NCBI GenBank assembly: GCA_964020155.1
Contig: OZ026548.1
Span: forward strand, 2,436,397-2,500,396
DNA from: Chondrilla cf. caribensis
Taxonomy: Eukaryota > Porifera > Demospongiae > Chondrillida > Chondrillidae
Reading direction: 5' to 3'
DNA length: 64,000 nucleotides
This document shows, one piece after another, positions 52,026-63,907 of this stretch (the first letter of the stretch is position 1; the number at the start of each line of letters is the position of its first letter). The notes under the pieces were generated by a model. It saw only the letters and a program-made list of their open reading frames with translations. It searched no databases and was not told where the DNA came from. The position numbers and the translations under genes are program-made.

Positions 52026-52507
52026 TTAAGCTTCTTCGTCATTATATTTTAGTGGAACTGGTTGATGAGAGGTGTCATCTTCATCTTCTTGATGCGTCAG
52101 TTGTTTCTGTTTCTCCAAAAGAGCAGAAATGAGCGGAGGAGATACAGCGCAGTCAAGTGCACGAGGTCCTTGTGATCTCTGAGGAACGTATTTCCTGGCC
52201 TTCCACGGCACGCCTTTAGTAGAATGATCAAGTTGGTAAACACAACTTATAAAAGAGTTGACAGTGTACTCCTTTTGCAAGTTCTCGACTCTCTCTTCAA
52301 ACTCTTCCACCATCTTGTCGGAGTAGTTTCTCCTTACAGAACACTCAGTCTGCCTCAGACAATAGTCGATCTCCTTTGCATATTCGGCATCCATCTCTTT
52401 ACTTCTTTCACAGATTTCAGCGCCTTTAACGGAGGTCTTGAATTTTTAAACGATCCACTCTTCACTGGTTTAGTTTCCCTACCTTTTGCAAGGACGTAGC
52501 GACTCAT
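52026..52507 (-). CDS. Small two-exon gene of unknown function (131 residues)
   Basis: Exon 1 (52483-52507) encodes MSRYVLAK plus one base. An 86-base intron (gtaggg...gtaaag) leads to exon 2 (52026-52396), giving 131 residues and a TAA stop. The protein is charged, with a probable helix (DKMVEEFEERVENLQKEY), a conserved-looking middle (HSTKGVPWKARKYVPQRS) and an acidic tail (HQEDEDDTSH). Without the intron, the first ATG gives only 50 codons, which supports splicing. I do not recognise the family. Confidence 0.6.
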
Positions 52508-52572
52508 GATCAGCCCCAGCTAGACAATTTTTTCTCCGAATTTCTCGCCATTTTAGTTCATGCACAGCCGAC

Positions 52573-52580
52573 ATTATATA
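52573..52580 (-). promoter_or_regulatory. TATA box of the small gene
   Basis: TATATAA on the minus strand about 70 bases upstream of the ATG at 52507, a plausible core-promoter distance. Confidence 0.5.
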
Positions 52581-52666
52581 AACGCCCTATAGCTATGAGC
52601 GGAATTGAATGCGATTATCTCACAGTACTGTAAGATGGTAATGCTGTGTACATGTATTAGTAAAAA

Positions 52667-54297
52667 TCAATTGCAAGACTTCGTTACAAAAATCATGAAA
52701 TGCACTATAATATATACCTGGTTGTCATGACACTTATACCTCGTCTTGGGAACAACTCCACACATACATGTGCATAGAAATTTGCAATTATTAGTCATGA
52801 ATATTTGGAAATGAATGGCACATTCAAGACATTGAATAATTGATTCATTTGGTGTTTGGTCCTTCTTGGTCTTCCTGTCCAGCGTGGATTCAACATAGGA
52901 CACACTGCCATCTGCTCTGACCAGAATCACTGTCCGTGTTCTGTAATGATGTAAGACGAGAGAAGAGCTTATTATAACAAGAATAACAATTAGCCTGTTC
53001 AAAGTATATCATTGAGGTAAATAAAGAATCTGATATGCATGGGACATTAATGGGACAGAGTGAGTTTGACAGATGCAAAAGGTTCAACACAGCATATGAG
53101 TCTTTGAAAATACACAAATGTCGCTATCTAGCATTGAAAACATAGATCCAATTGATAGCCACTACGGATTGTCAATACGGCAGATATCTACTTGAGGGTC
53201 TGGTTCAGGATATGTGGTGTAGTGGTCCCATCTCACACATTACGTTAGAGAACAAAGTGATGGAAATGAGGATCCAGCCAGTCTTCTCTATTATGATTGC
53301 AGTGAATGCAAACAAGCAACAACATTGGGCTTGGGGTCCAATCCATGACACTTGGATCGGATCTTTCATCTTTGTTCTATAATGACTGAAGGCTGACTGT
53401 TAATTCAGGCTCCATGAATACATATTATGTACGTAAGTACACTTGTACTTTGGTGGGTGGGCAATTGGTAGGTATATCAAAGGGAAACGTGTGCTGATGT
53501 ATTATGTGGTACAGCACTGGACAGATACCAGTATATTGGCACAGGTCACCAGACAGGTTTCATTGTTTAGGATTATAATTGAGAATCGACAACCAGGGAG
53601 GAGATCTGTATACAGTTTTTTTAGTGTACGATATTTTATATTGGACTATAAATGTGTACATATTCTGTATAAATTGTCCACACCAGGACACCAGTTAGCC
53701 ATACGCACTATATACACAGACAAACTATGCGATTTCACCCAAACAAATCATCCTGTCTAGTATACACATAATTATAACTGAACCCAACTCAAGGTTGGTG
53801 GAATTCCATTTTAACAAGTGGACATAACAGGAAATGTATTCATGCAATTGAATATGGGCATATGATTTAAGCCAGTAGACAACAAGTGTAGTATTTATGA
53901 GTATGTTGGAAACAAGACTTCACACTGTACTCACCAACAAAGGTCTCTAAACTGCAGGTAACCTAACTACACCTTACTGTCATATTATGAGTTGCACAGG
54001 TTAGCCCCACTTACTGAGTAGGACAGGTCTACTTGGTAAATAATAATGTGACTAAAATGTACTGGCATAGATTACCGGTAACCTGTTTGCACTCTATGCA
54101 CATTATGCATACTCCACACTCACTGATCTTCGGTTAGGAGCATTTGGAGGAGATCTTGTATCATTTCTTCTTCAGAAAAATTTGCAGGAAACTATAAAGT
54201 AGATTTGATGTTCTCCAAGAACAGGGATTTCCCCTGGGTCAACTTACCCCAGGGTGAATCCAGTAGGCGGTTAGCGAAACCATGGACTCCTGTCGAG
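52667..54297 (-). pseudogene. TANGO2: TANGO2-like (NRDE family) gene remnant
   Basis: Two blocks join in phase. 54124-54297 reads STGVHGFANRLLDSPWGK, the family signature, then LTQGKSLFLENIKSTL, an in-frame TAG (54192-54194), and FPANFSEEEMIQDLLQMLL. The next block, from 52940 downward, reads TRTVILVRADGSVSYVE, matching the conserved C-terminal strand. TANGO2 is implicated in Golgi/ER organisation and heme or lipid metabolism. The N-terminal NRDE catalytic-type region is not found before the duplicated GON4L exon at 55361, so the gene is truncated as well as interrupted. An apparent gtaagt...tatag intron (54192-54247, 56 bases) would remove the stop but break the frame. The 3' limit of the last block is uncertain. 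Confidence 0.6.
53455..53760. repeat. Dispersed copy of a GON4L-intron repeat
   Basis: Contains CAGGTCACCAGACAGGTTTCATTG and the following AT-rich segment also seen near 33800, 37040 and 55640. No coding function is seen. Confidence 0.65.
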
Positions 54298-54579
54298 CTT
54301 GGAATTTAGAAGAGATGACTGCAATAATGGATCAACTGTTGGCATGTGATGGGTTGTCACCTTGTAAAAATATTTCAGTGGACACAATTGCTATATTGCA
54401 GTGTGTTAGTCGTATACATGTGCACACACTCATTTGAGTGCTAATTAACTTACACATGTGCATGAAGAAGTATATAATAGGAGATATCTCAATGTGTATG
54501 CATTCATGCATGCACACATGTGCACAAACACACAAATATATGTACGTACACATGCATACACATGTACACAAACACACGT

Positions 54580-54626
<47 letters not shown>

Positions 54627-55360
54627 CATACATACCGTATAGCGGGATATCTTCGCAATACATATCAGCAGTGGATAAGTGTACTACACTATGCTAACAA
54701 TGGGTGCATCCAACTGCAGACAACCCACAGGGGCAATGAGGAAATGAGCAGATAAATTGAGTGTAAAGCATGTGACGCTGTATTCATGGGAATAACTATT
54801 AACCTGTACACAATAATAGTCCACTATCATGTTTATCACACAGGGCTAATTACTACATCTGGTGGGCCATTATCACTGAACATGTAGTAAATACAGTAAA
54901 ATGGTGTGAGACATGAGCATAAGGTACAGCCCAACCATAAAACTACACAGGATTGGTTCAGACTAGTGGTACACGGCATAGAAGTAGACAAGAGTACTTG
55001 AACTGTGAGTGTGGCTACTACAGTGTGTTGACCACACGACTCTAGTAACTGAATGTACCACACTACACCAGAACTAGATGTACTACGCTACACTAGTACT
55101 GGATGTACACCACCACACCAGTACTAGAAGTACGTACACCACTACACTACATAGTACTGGATACACTACACTCCACTAGTACTGACAATACTGGTACATA
55201 CCACAGTATTCCAGTGAGCAGGTTGAGCCCATTGTACTGTTCACACTTCTGGTGGATATCTGTGCAGTACTGACTGCACCCTTGAGGTAGTCAGTGACCA
55301 GGAAACCTGGGAACAAGGTCAAAGGCAGAACAGTGCTGAAATAACACAAATAACACTCAC
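54298..55360. other. Gene-poor interval
   Basis: Contains a CA tract at 54572-54623 and a GTACTGGATGTAC / CTACACTAGTACTGG minisatellite-like array at about 55030-55195. I see no exon, and specifically no TANGO2 N-terminus. Confidence 0.5.
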
Positions 55361-55620
55361 TGGTTTTACCCAGCGGAAGGGAGCTTTCTTGAAGCCCTTG
55401 AGTCAGCCCCTGAGTCAGCCCCTGAGTCATGTCCAGCCTCCTCTGTACCCGTTTCTTTGGGGGAAGAGCAGAGAGGGGAATGTCCTGGGGGGAATGAGTA
55501 ACTCCGCTAGGACCAGGAAGTCCAGAGTGGACAAGGCAATAAGGGTTGGGGTCCCTCGGTGTGCTATAGCTAGTGAAACTGACATCAGTGTCTGCCACCG
55601 ATGTATCACCTTCTTCTTCA
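55361..55620 (-). pseudogene. Duplicated GON4L exon 7
   Basis: Copy of 35358-35599 with both splice sites kept and frame open. It is 18 bases longer: one more TQGL unit (12 bases) and 6 bases inserted in the SFTS region. The neighbouring microexon 6 and exon 8 are not adjacent, so it is an orphan exon. Transcription cannot be excluded. Confidence 0.85.
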
Positions 55621-55629
55621 CTGCAAGTA

Positions 55630-56636
55630 AAATAAGTCAGGTTCACCAGACAGGTTTCATTGTTCAGATAAATTGTGTGAAAACAAGGCAGGGAATTAAC
55701 AAAACACATTTCTATTGCATATAATATGTTGTATGAGACTATGTGCATATCGGCAGTATAAATTCTCCATCATTCACTACACCAGGATATAACTATGTAT
55801 TACATATACAGTTATGTTATGTATGAAAATAGTCAACGAGCCATGTATACGTATATATGTAATGAGTAAAAATTCGGGATGTGAATTCGATCATACACAA
55901 GTACAATAACAATGACTGGGCTAGTATATACAAATGTACATATGCATACGCAATTGTCCATACACATATGCATCAAGTCATATGCAAACATGACAGTGTG
56001 TACAAATAGGTATACATGTGTACAAGCACATGGGTCTTCAACAGAATCCATGTGGCTGGAAGGGATTGTAAGAGGACAACTTAACTGATTTGAAGATCCA
56101 CTTCTGTACACATACGTGTACATGATATGTAATAGTGCTAAGCATGTAACATGTTTAGCACTAACACGTAGCTGTGTAGCATGTAACATGTAACACTAAC
56201 ATGTACTCTGCCAATAGGTTATGGTACCTACTACATTTAATTTTACTCATTTTACAATCTATGTAAGCTACGTATGTTGTGCACATGTACTGGATAGTAT
56301 TGGGGGAAACTTGCTATCATTGGAGTCAACACACCCTTGGACAATCTGTATGCTGATCTCCATCAGCGACCAGAAGTCGGATTAAAGGAGTTCCAATGGC
56401 CGTCATAGCAGACACCGAGACAGGCACCAAATGATACACCATATGAGACTACTGTCATGACGCACACTAGGACTATACAGTGCACACATGTACTCTACCA
56501 ATAGGTTACGGTACCTACTATATTTACTCATTTTACAAACTATGCCTCGGTTCCGACGCATACCACACAAAGAACTAACGTGAAGAATACTTTTAACATA
56601 AATTTCATAGCTGTCAAGTTGATGAAGGAGAGGTAT
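55630..56636. repeat. Copy of GON4L intron 1 region and exon 1 scrap
   Basis: Corresponds to parts of 36960-38530 and 41608-42920. Near 56620 it jumps from the donor-side end of exon 1 (AGCTGTCAAGTTGA) straight into the promoter (GATGAAGGAG), deleting nearly all of exon 1 including its start codon. Confidence 0.8.
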
Positions 56637-56664
56637 GATTGCGGGAATCTGATTGGTTTCATAT

Positions 56665-56674
56665 ATCACGTGAC
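56665..56674. promoter_or_regulatory. CLEAR-like E-box upstream of sulfatase B
   Basis: ATCACGTGAC, identical to the element at 38773-38782, 12 bases before the ATG, with the inverted CCAAT box also retained. Confidence 0.55.
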
Positions 56675-56686
56675 AAAAGCTTGACC

Positions 56687-58225
56687 ATGTTCACCGTGCT
56701 GCAACTTTCCGTTCTTCTTATTTTTGGAGCTTGTTCGATCCACTTCTGCTCCAGTAAAAAACCCAATATTGTCTTAATCCTCACAGACGACCAAGATGAT
56801 ATTTTGGAAGGAGAGAAACCGATGGCCTTTACCACGAATTTCTTCCAAACTCGAGGAGCTCATTTGAAAAACTTTCACGTGAACACTCCGGTTTGCTGTC
56901 CTTCTAGAGCCACGCTCATCAGCGGTCGCTATCCTCATAACTTTCTCGACCAGACAGGTGGTGGCTGCATGCACATGAACGTCTCAAGCTACGACTTCTC
57001 CAACAGATCGATCGGAATGTACATGAAATCCATCGGATACACGAGCGGACAGTTCGGCAAGTACCTCAACATAAATGGAATGAAAAGGTATTGTGAGAAC
57101 TTGGAAGGGATGCCCGGTTTCGACGAATGGTTGACCTGCTGTTCGTTAGGGAAATACTTTGATAACAAGTTTGCACAAAACAATGGCAAGGGTGGATCCA
57201 AAGTCTGGCAAGCAGGGGACTCTCCTCACGATTACCTCACATCTTTGATTGGTAATGCCTCAGTGTCCTTCATCAAGAATGCCCTGAAGGAGGACAAGCC
57301 GTTCTTTGCCTACATTGCTCCACACGCCCCTCACTTGCCGGCTACTCCAGCTCCTTGGTACAAGAACGCATTCAACAACTTCACAGCACCGAGAACGCCC
57401 AGTTACAACTACACGGCCCTGGATCACCATTGGGTTATTCGTCAGCAGGAACACCTCACTGGAGACGTTGAAAGCATCATTGACGAGGTCTATCGTAACC
57501 GTTTTCGATCTCTTCTGTCAGTGGATGACATTATGATAGCAATCACAAATCTTCTTCAGGACCACAATGAACTGGACAACACATACTTCATTTGGACGAG
57601 TGACCACGGCTACCAGCTTGGACAGTTCAACCTACCTTGCTGTAAACTGCAGCCATATGAACATGATATTCATGTAACCTTTCGTATTGCCGGTCCAGGT
57701 GTACCTAGTGGGAAGGACATTATGGACGTTGTTTCCATGGTTGATGTGGCCCCCACACTGATTGAACTGGGAGGAGGAACCCCGCCCAAGGACATGGATG
57801 GGATGTCGTTTGCAGACCTTTTCACCCGGCCTGAAAATCTCGCCTTGGTAGATGTCGATAACACTCTCAAGTTGTCTGCACGCGATCGTTCAATCATTGA
57901 ATTTTGGAGTTTAGGGAAAATTAAGCACTACGGACATTTAATTGATGGTCCCAATAATACATTTATTGGAGTTCGGGTTGTCAATGACACTCATAATTTG
58001 CTTTATGTTGAATTTTACCCCAATTTATTGGAGAAAACCTTCAACAACCAAAAGCCCGTGGAGTATGAGTTTTATGACCTAAGCAAGGACTTCTATCAGA
58101 TGCATAACCTGTATGGACAGCAGGAATATGCTGGGGTGATTGGTGAGCTTGCCACCTACCTTCACCAGAAGGTATTGTGTTCTGGTGATGCATGTCGTGA
58201 TGCTGTTCGAGGAAAGAGAAAGTAG
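56687..58225 (+). CDS. GNS: N-acetylglucosamine-6-sulfatase-like sulfatase, copy B
   Basis: Intact 512-residue single-exon paralogue of the sulfatase at 38795, with the same signal peptide, LTDDQDD metal site, CCPSR formylglycine signature and SDHGYQLGQ motif. Most differences are conservative; the C-terminus is slightly longer (AVRGKRK). It retains the E-box-bearing promoter but has lost the divergent GON4L first exon, so its upstream regulation is one-sided. Preservation of a full frame alongside decayed fragments suggests it is functional, or that the duplication is young. Confidence 0.88.
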   Translation: MFTVLQLSVLLIFGACSIHFCSSKKPNIVLILTDDQDDILEGEKPMAFTTNFFQTRGAHLKNFHVNTPVCCPSRATLISGRYPHNFLDQTGGGCMHMNVSSYDFSNRSIGMYMKSIGYTSGQFGKYLNINGMKRYCENLEGMPGFDEWLTCCSLGKYFDNKFAQNNGKGGSKVWQAGDSPHDYLTSLIGNASVSFIKNALKEDKPFFAYIAPHAPHLPATPAPWYKNAFNNFTAPRTPSYNYTALDHHWVIRQQEHLTGDVESIIDEVYRNRFRSLLSVDDIMIAITNLLQDHNELDNTYFIWTSDHGYQLGQFNLPCCKLQPYEHDIHVTFRIAGPGVPSGKDIMDVVSMVDVAPTLIELGGGTPPKDMDGMSFADLFTRPENLALVDVDNTLKLSARDRSIIEFWSLGKIKHYGHLIDGPNNTFIGVRVVNDTHNLLYVEFYPNLLEKTFNNQKPVEYEFYDLSKDFYQMHNLYGQQEYAGVIGELATYLHQKVLCSGDACRDAVRGKRK

Positions 58226-58294
58226 TTCATATGAATGTGCTTAGTGACTGTAGAACAATATTATGGACCATTTATGTCCTCAACTGTTTTAATA

Positions 58295-58452
58295 AACTGT
58301 AGTAGCTCTGTCACTGTTGGTGATTATCAATTTTGTATATTCTTATGTGAAGCTGTCTGGATAATGTTTGACTGTATCATTTCCATGTATCAAATGGAAA
58401 CGTGGATGTGCATGTCCCTATATACGTAGTTGCATGTATATAGTCTAGCCTG

Positions 58453-58503
<51 letters not shown>

Positions 58504-59220
58504 GCACACAAACTTCATGCATCATCATATCATCCACTTTGGATCTGATATTGGCTTTAACAGAAGTGATCTGTAGATAATAAGAAGCTATTAGACTGGT
58601 ACATTTCTCTGCATAGTTCAGTGTATGGAGCAACTACATGACCTGGTTACTACTTGCTTAAGCTTTTCACTCAATTCCTATTTAGCTCATGTACACAGTT
58701 ACAAGAATTGATAGCAAGTTCCTTTTTAAGAAGTACATATTAAATTTTGGTGTATTCTGCAAAATGTTACATCAATGGAGGGATCTTCATGGGACTTGAA
58801 AATAGTGAGTATCAAAGATGGGGACTCAGAATCATCACTAATCTCCGACCTGAAATTGAAAAAAATATAACAGTGGTGCTGAATGAAGTTATTTGCAGAC
58901 GAGAATCTGTCCCTGACCAGGACTAGGAGACCACAAAAAAATTATTGTTATAGGATGTGTCTTGCAATATCCGTTACATTTTATAACACCTTATATGTTA
59001 TAGCTATATAACATGCACATGCATGTGATTCCACCATGTATAAATTGAACACATTGGGGACAAGAAGTATTTCCATATTGGCACATGTCTGTGCTTGGCA
59101 CCAAATTTCGCCCCCAATTGCCAGTCACATGACTTGTGATTTAAGCACAAGTCAATGAATATCGATACGGCATCCACGTTGTACCCAGTAGGACGGATTA
59201 GGTTGATGTCCATTGTCAAT
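58295..59220. repeat. 3' flank of sulfatase B, duplicated at 61815-62830
   Basis: Shared landmarks are AACTGTAGTAGCT, TACGTAGTTGCAT, the CA tract (58455-58500 here), CATCATCATATC and AATGGAGGGA. There is no ORF of interest. Confidence 0.8.
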
Positions 59221-59964
59221 TTCGTGGTAAGTTATCACTTATTTCCTGGTGGCTGTGCAAAAAGTGTTGTATAAGTAATTGGTGTGTGGTTTCTATTTCA
59301 TAAGAAGTTTAGAGTCAACTGACCCAGTCGCAGTCGGTCTACTTCAACGCAATGCGATATAAGGCCCATACGTACCACTTTTTGTATGAAGTTAAAATGG
59401 GGTCCTTGAATCGATGGCTTCGGGCACTCCAGCACTGACAAGGTCTCAGCCATGTTATCTCCATAATAATCTTATATGATTCGATATTGAAAGACACGTT
59501 GTCATAATACAAAAATAGATGATGTTATAGAGAATGCAATTGTGATTTCGAGCCACACTGCTTTATTTTATATATTTAATTCTATTCTCCATTCTAATAC
59601 AACCACATTTCAGTCCTTGGTTTTGTAATGCAGGAATAAAGACACCTACATAATATTGGGAAATTGGTACTTCCAGACAGTACAGGTTTCCTATAACATA
59701 CATGCATGCATGTTTCAAGACATTGTATTAATTTTAGCCCAATTGGTTATTGCTTCAAGACCATGTAGAGTATACTGTGATTTGCCCACTGCTGATTGAT
59801 CTGGGAAAATTATGCATGCATGGTTTTTGGTGTATGGAATTACCAACACTCTGAAAGTATACATGTATTAGTATCGGCATTAGGGTGCAGCTATAGCCCT
59901 TAAACATAGATACTGTATCTATGCCCTAACCTCCAAGAGTGCAACCACCCACACAATGACCTAC
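59221..59964. other. Gene-poor interval
   Basis: AT-rich sequence without recognisable exons, lying between the sulfatase B flank and the next GON4L exon copy. Confidence 0.5.
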
Positions 59965-60005
59965 CATTCCCAATAGCTCCTCTATCAAGGCTGACACCTC
60001 GTGCT
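59965..60005 (-). pseudogene. Duplicated GON4L exon 10
   Basis: 41-base copy of 33278-33318 with splice sites retained and few changes (for example ACG to ATG at the donor edge). It is not linked to exon 11 or later exons. Confidence 0.8.
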
Positions 60006-60498
60006 CTGCAAATATGAATGAGAGAATTTATCACTTAGCAATGTGGAAAGGTACATGCATATGTACACGCACTAGTGCACATATTGTAGTGACTTGAGTG
60101 ATCAATCACTCAGGGAAGATGGTACCATGGTGTACAGTGAGACGTATGGATCATCCATATCTTAACTATGTATGTATATACACCAACACCGCACAAAATG
60201 ATGGTGATAGAAAAGGGCTTAATAGATAAATGACACCTTACTGTAGTAATATTATACTCTGTAGATTGTACATGAATACATGTGTACAAACAAACCATGT
60301 GGACACCACTGCATTAGAGTGAACACTGTACGTGTCAAAATTGCTTCCAAACATGCCAATTTCACATAAGTGCATATAAAAAATAGTGTACATAGTCTTA
60401 CAAATGGTGTTTACACAAAGGTATACCAAGTACATATTATGTATATTAGAGGTGATATGCTCATACTGTACGGGTCTGTGTAAACCACCACCACCAAC

Positions 60499-60735
60499 CT
60501 GGTATCTAGACAGCCTTGTCATTACGATATTCCTCTACCTCTTCCGAGCACTTTCCTTGGTCAGCTAAGAAGTTATAGTCCTGGTCATCCTCTTCAACCT
60601 CCCCGCTGTCCGACACCGTAGGTGGACCACCGTGCATCAGCTCCTGCAGCCACACCCTCCACTGGACGTCTTCCTCATCCAGCTCCATGTGCGATTCATC
60701 CAGTAAAGGATCCAAGTCTGGGGCTTTGAAGGCAG
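60499..60735 (-). pseudogene. Duplicated GON4L exon 9 with premature stop
   Basis: Full-length 237-base copy of 34170-34406. The lysine codon of the KAVKIP segment is now TAG (60506-60508), so any product would end there. Otherwise the DYNFLAD block is preserved. Confidence 0.88.
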
Positions 60736-61233
60736 CTACATACATGTGTACATACACATGCATGTATATCGGAGATAGATACATAATATAATACATACAA
60801 ACACATGTACAATTTTGCTCATTATATATTGGAGACTAGGGAGCTGTACTTACATACACTACCAGTTAAGGATAAGTATATATATATGTATTTGTATGTT
60901 TAACCATGTTTGCTGGCATGCATAGTAACAAGATACAGTCAAACCTGCTTAGTAACTATGTAATTTAAAAGGCACACCACGTCTGTACTTCTTATCAGAG
61001 GTATGTACTTACTATCAGTACTGGTTGACGTTGTGTACATGAGCTAGGGACTGAATGAGGTGTACTCACTGACCAGGACCTACTAAGCAAGGAGCACTGT
61101 ATTGTATGTATAGCATTGTCCTATACAATATACTAGTCTGTACAGGATTACTCATGCAAGTTAGTATATGTAAAAGTATGTACAGTACATACGTACATAT
61201 ACATGTACAGTATGTACAAACACATGCATGTAC

Positions 61234-61340
61234 CTTCAATTTCCTCCAGAGAAACTTCAATTGGAAACTTTGAGCGAGTTCTGTTTGCAATCAATTCTTT
61301 CTCTACAGCAGAAGGCACCAGTGACTTGTATACATCAGTG
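61234..61340 (-). pseudogene. Duplicated GON4L exon 8, truncated at a (TG)n tract
   Basis: Copy of 34791-34916 that loses its 5' part and acceptor where (TG)n begins at 61340. A substitution changes EEL to EKEL-type sequence (TTCTTTCTC for TTCTTCATC). Confidence 0.85.
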
Positions 61341-61407
61341 TATGTGTGTGTGTGTGTGCATGCGGGTGTGTGTGCGTGTGTGCGTGTGTGTGCATGTGTG
61401 TGTGTAC
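61340..61407. repeat. (TG)n microsatellite at an exon breakpoint
   Basis: TG/CG tract separating the truncated exon 8 copy from a segment (61408-61575) that matches the 3' flank of sulfatase A. Confidence 0.9.
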
Positions 61408-61626
61408 CTCCAACATGGATATTTGGTGGGGAGGACGGGGTTGTGTCTATACCAATGTACTAGATAGTAAACAGGAAACTGCATTTTTTGTAATAAGTAT
61501 ATTAAGAATGTTAGGGTATGCGGGTGTATACTTCTATGCCAATTGGAACTTTATTATAATAACAGGAACTCCCAATAAATATAATATCATGAAGTTAACA
61601 TTATACAAATCTGATGATTTTAATTA

Positions 61627-61806
61627 AGCATGACATTCATGTGACATTTCATATTCCTGGTCCAAGTGTACCTAGCAGCAGGACATTATGGACGTTGTTT
61701 CCATGGTTGATGTGGCCCCCCACACTGATTGAACTGGGAGGAGGAACCCCGCCAAAGGACATGGCTTTGACTTTCAGGCTGAGTGAGAAGGTCTGCAAAT
61801 GGCACA
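61627..61806 (+). pseudogene. Sulfatase fragment with a small internal inversion
   Basis: 61627-61762 follows the sulfatase from HDIHVTF to the PPKDM segment with frameshifts. The next about 40 bases (61763-61802) are the reverse complement of the sequence that should follow (the FADLFTRPEN region). The 3' flank of sulfatase B then begins at about 61815. Confidence 0.8.
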
Positions 61807-61814
61807 TTTGAAAA

Positions 61815-61985
61815 ACTCTCGACAAACTGTAGTAGCTTTATCACTGATATTAGTTATCATTATTGTATATTCTCATGTGTAGCTATCTGTATAATGTGTG
61901 ACAATATCATTTCCATGTATCAAATTGAAATGTAGATGTGTATGTCCACGTATACGTAGTTGCATATATTATTTAGTCTAGCCTG

Positions 61986-62066
<81 letters not shown>

Positions 62067-62830
62067 CATATATATGTAAATATAATGCACACACACAAAC
62101 ACACACACACACAGACATGCACACACATATAATATATATAATACACACACACAAACACACATGCACACACGCCACACAAACTTCATGCATCATCATATCC
62201 ACTTTGGATCCGATATTGGCTTTAACAGAAGCAAAATGTAGATAATAAGAAGCTATTAGACTGGTACCTTTTCCCTGCAGAGTTCAGTGTATGGAGCAGC
62301 TGCACGGCCTGGTAATAAATACACTCCACTCAATTTCTAGCTCATGTACACTGTTACAAGAATTGATAGCAAGTTCTTTCATTAAGAAGTATATATTTGG
62401 TGTATTATGCAAAATGTTATACCAATGGAGGGACCTTCACGGGACTTGAAAATAGCGAGTATCGAAGATGGGGACTCAGGGTCATCACTAATTAATCACT
62501 GACCTTGAATTGGAAAATAACAGTGGTGCTGTATGAAGTTTGTCTGCATGAAGACAAGATTTGGCCCCAACCAGGACTAGGAGACCACAAAAATAATTGT
62601 AATGGGACATGTGTCCTGCAATATTCACTACATCCTATACATAATACCTCTGTAAATATAGCTATATAACAGTACGTGCATGTGATTCCACCATGTATAA
62701 ATTGAACACGTTGCATGGGAACAAGATTATTTCCACATTGGCAAATTTCTGTGTTTGGCACCTAACAAGACTTGTGATGTAATTGCAAGGCAATGAATAT
62801 CAATACGACATCGACGCTGTACGTATCTAG
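61815..62830. repeat. Second copy of the sulfatase B 3' flank
   Basis: Matches 58295-59220 in order. The CA tract here (61988-62171) is greatly expanded and includes ATATATATGTAAATATAATGC interruptions. Confidence 0.8.
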
Positions 62831-62879
62831 TAAGACGGTTTATTAGGTGGAGTCCATGGAGTGACTAATACAAGAAACG

Positions 62880-63000
62880 GAACGGAACAACGAGGAATGT
62901 ACAGAAAGTGACTAGGAACAGAACTCATTTGACGAGGAACAGAAGTCATGTGATAAGGAGCGAAAGTCATGTGATAAGGAACGGAAGTCATTTATACATC
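62880..63000. repeat. Short tandem repeat of GAACAGAAGTCATGTGATAAG
   Basis: Four to five degenerate units of about 20-22 bases (GGAACGGAAGTCAT theme). Confidence 0.7.
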
Positions 63001-63039
63001 CCAAATAGGAAGGTTGCTCTGCACAATATTTCCTATGTT

Positions 63040-63907
63040 TGCCCTGCTCTTGCCACTGATCTAAACAACTGCTACTGAATCCAACTAAACGTATTGTGCC
63101 TGGCAAAGGTGAAATTCTATCACAAGAAGGCACTACCCAGGATGACCCCCTTGGGATGGCTATGTTTGTGTTATCTGTGGTGCCACTAATACTAGAGCTC
63201 AGGGAGACCTGCCCACATCATCGTCAAGTGTGCATGGTTCGCTGATGATGCATCGGGTGCTGGTACGTTCCAGTCACTCATGCAATGGTGGAATGTTTTG
63301 TCCACCCTTGGTTGGGCATTTGGATATTACCCTAAGGCATCCAAAACTTGCCTCGTGGTACGTCCAGGGGATGAAGAGGATGCCAAAACCATTTTCCACG
63401 AATCTGGTGTCATAGTCACTACAGAAGGGACAAGGCATCTAGGTGCAGTACTTGGTTTACCCTCATTCATGGAAGAATATGTTTGCAACAAAGTTGACGA
63501 ATGGAAAAATGAAGTTGAAAAGCTTGATACGATAGCTGGCAGCCAACCTCATGTTGCCTATGCCGCTTTTGTGCATGGCACAAAATACAAATGGAGTTTT
63601 CTTTGCAGAACAGTTCCAAATTGTGGTCATTGTTGCAACCAATTGAGGATTCAATTTATCAGAAATTTTCCCTGCCATCAAAGGAAGGCCACCCTGTTCC
63701 CTGGATGACAGGGTCCTTCTGGTGGTTTTGGGCCTTGTTGATGCCACCTCCTTTGCTGAGCACAAGTACAAAGGCTCTAGAACAATTAGATCTACTCTTA
63801 TCCAAAGAATTATAAACCAGGAAACCGAATTTCAGGATGAACCCACTTTGCCCAATGTGAATATCAGCAAAATCAAAGAAGCTAAGGTAGAGAAAACAAA
63901 AGAATAA
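63040..63907 (+). mobile_element. Decayed non-LTR retrotransposon reverse transcriptase
   Basis: Similarity to the reverse transcriptase family common in marine invertebrates runs through three frames. GTTQDDPLGMAMF is followed by the catalytic-type FADDA (63238-63252), then WAFGYYPKASKTCLVV and GTRHLGAVLG, and after frameshifts VDATSFAEHKYK. Frame changes near 63210 and 63620-63730 show it is inactive. The 5' part is missing, as is typical of truncated insertions. Confidence 0.85.
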
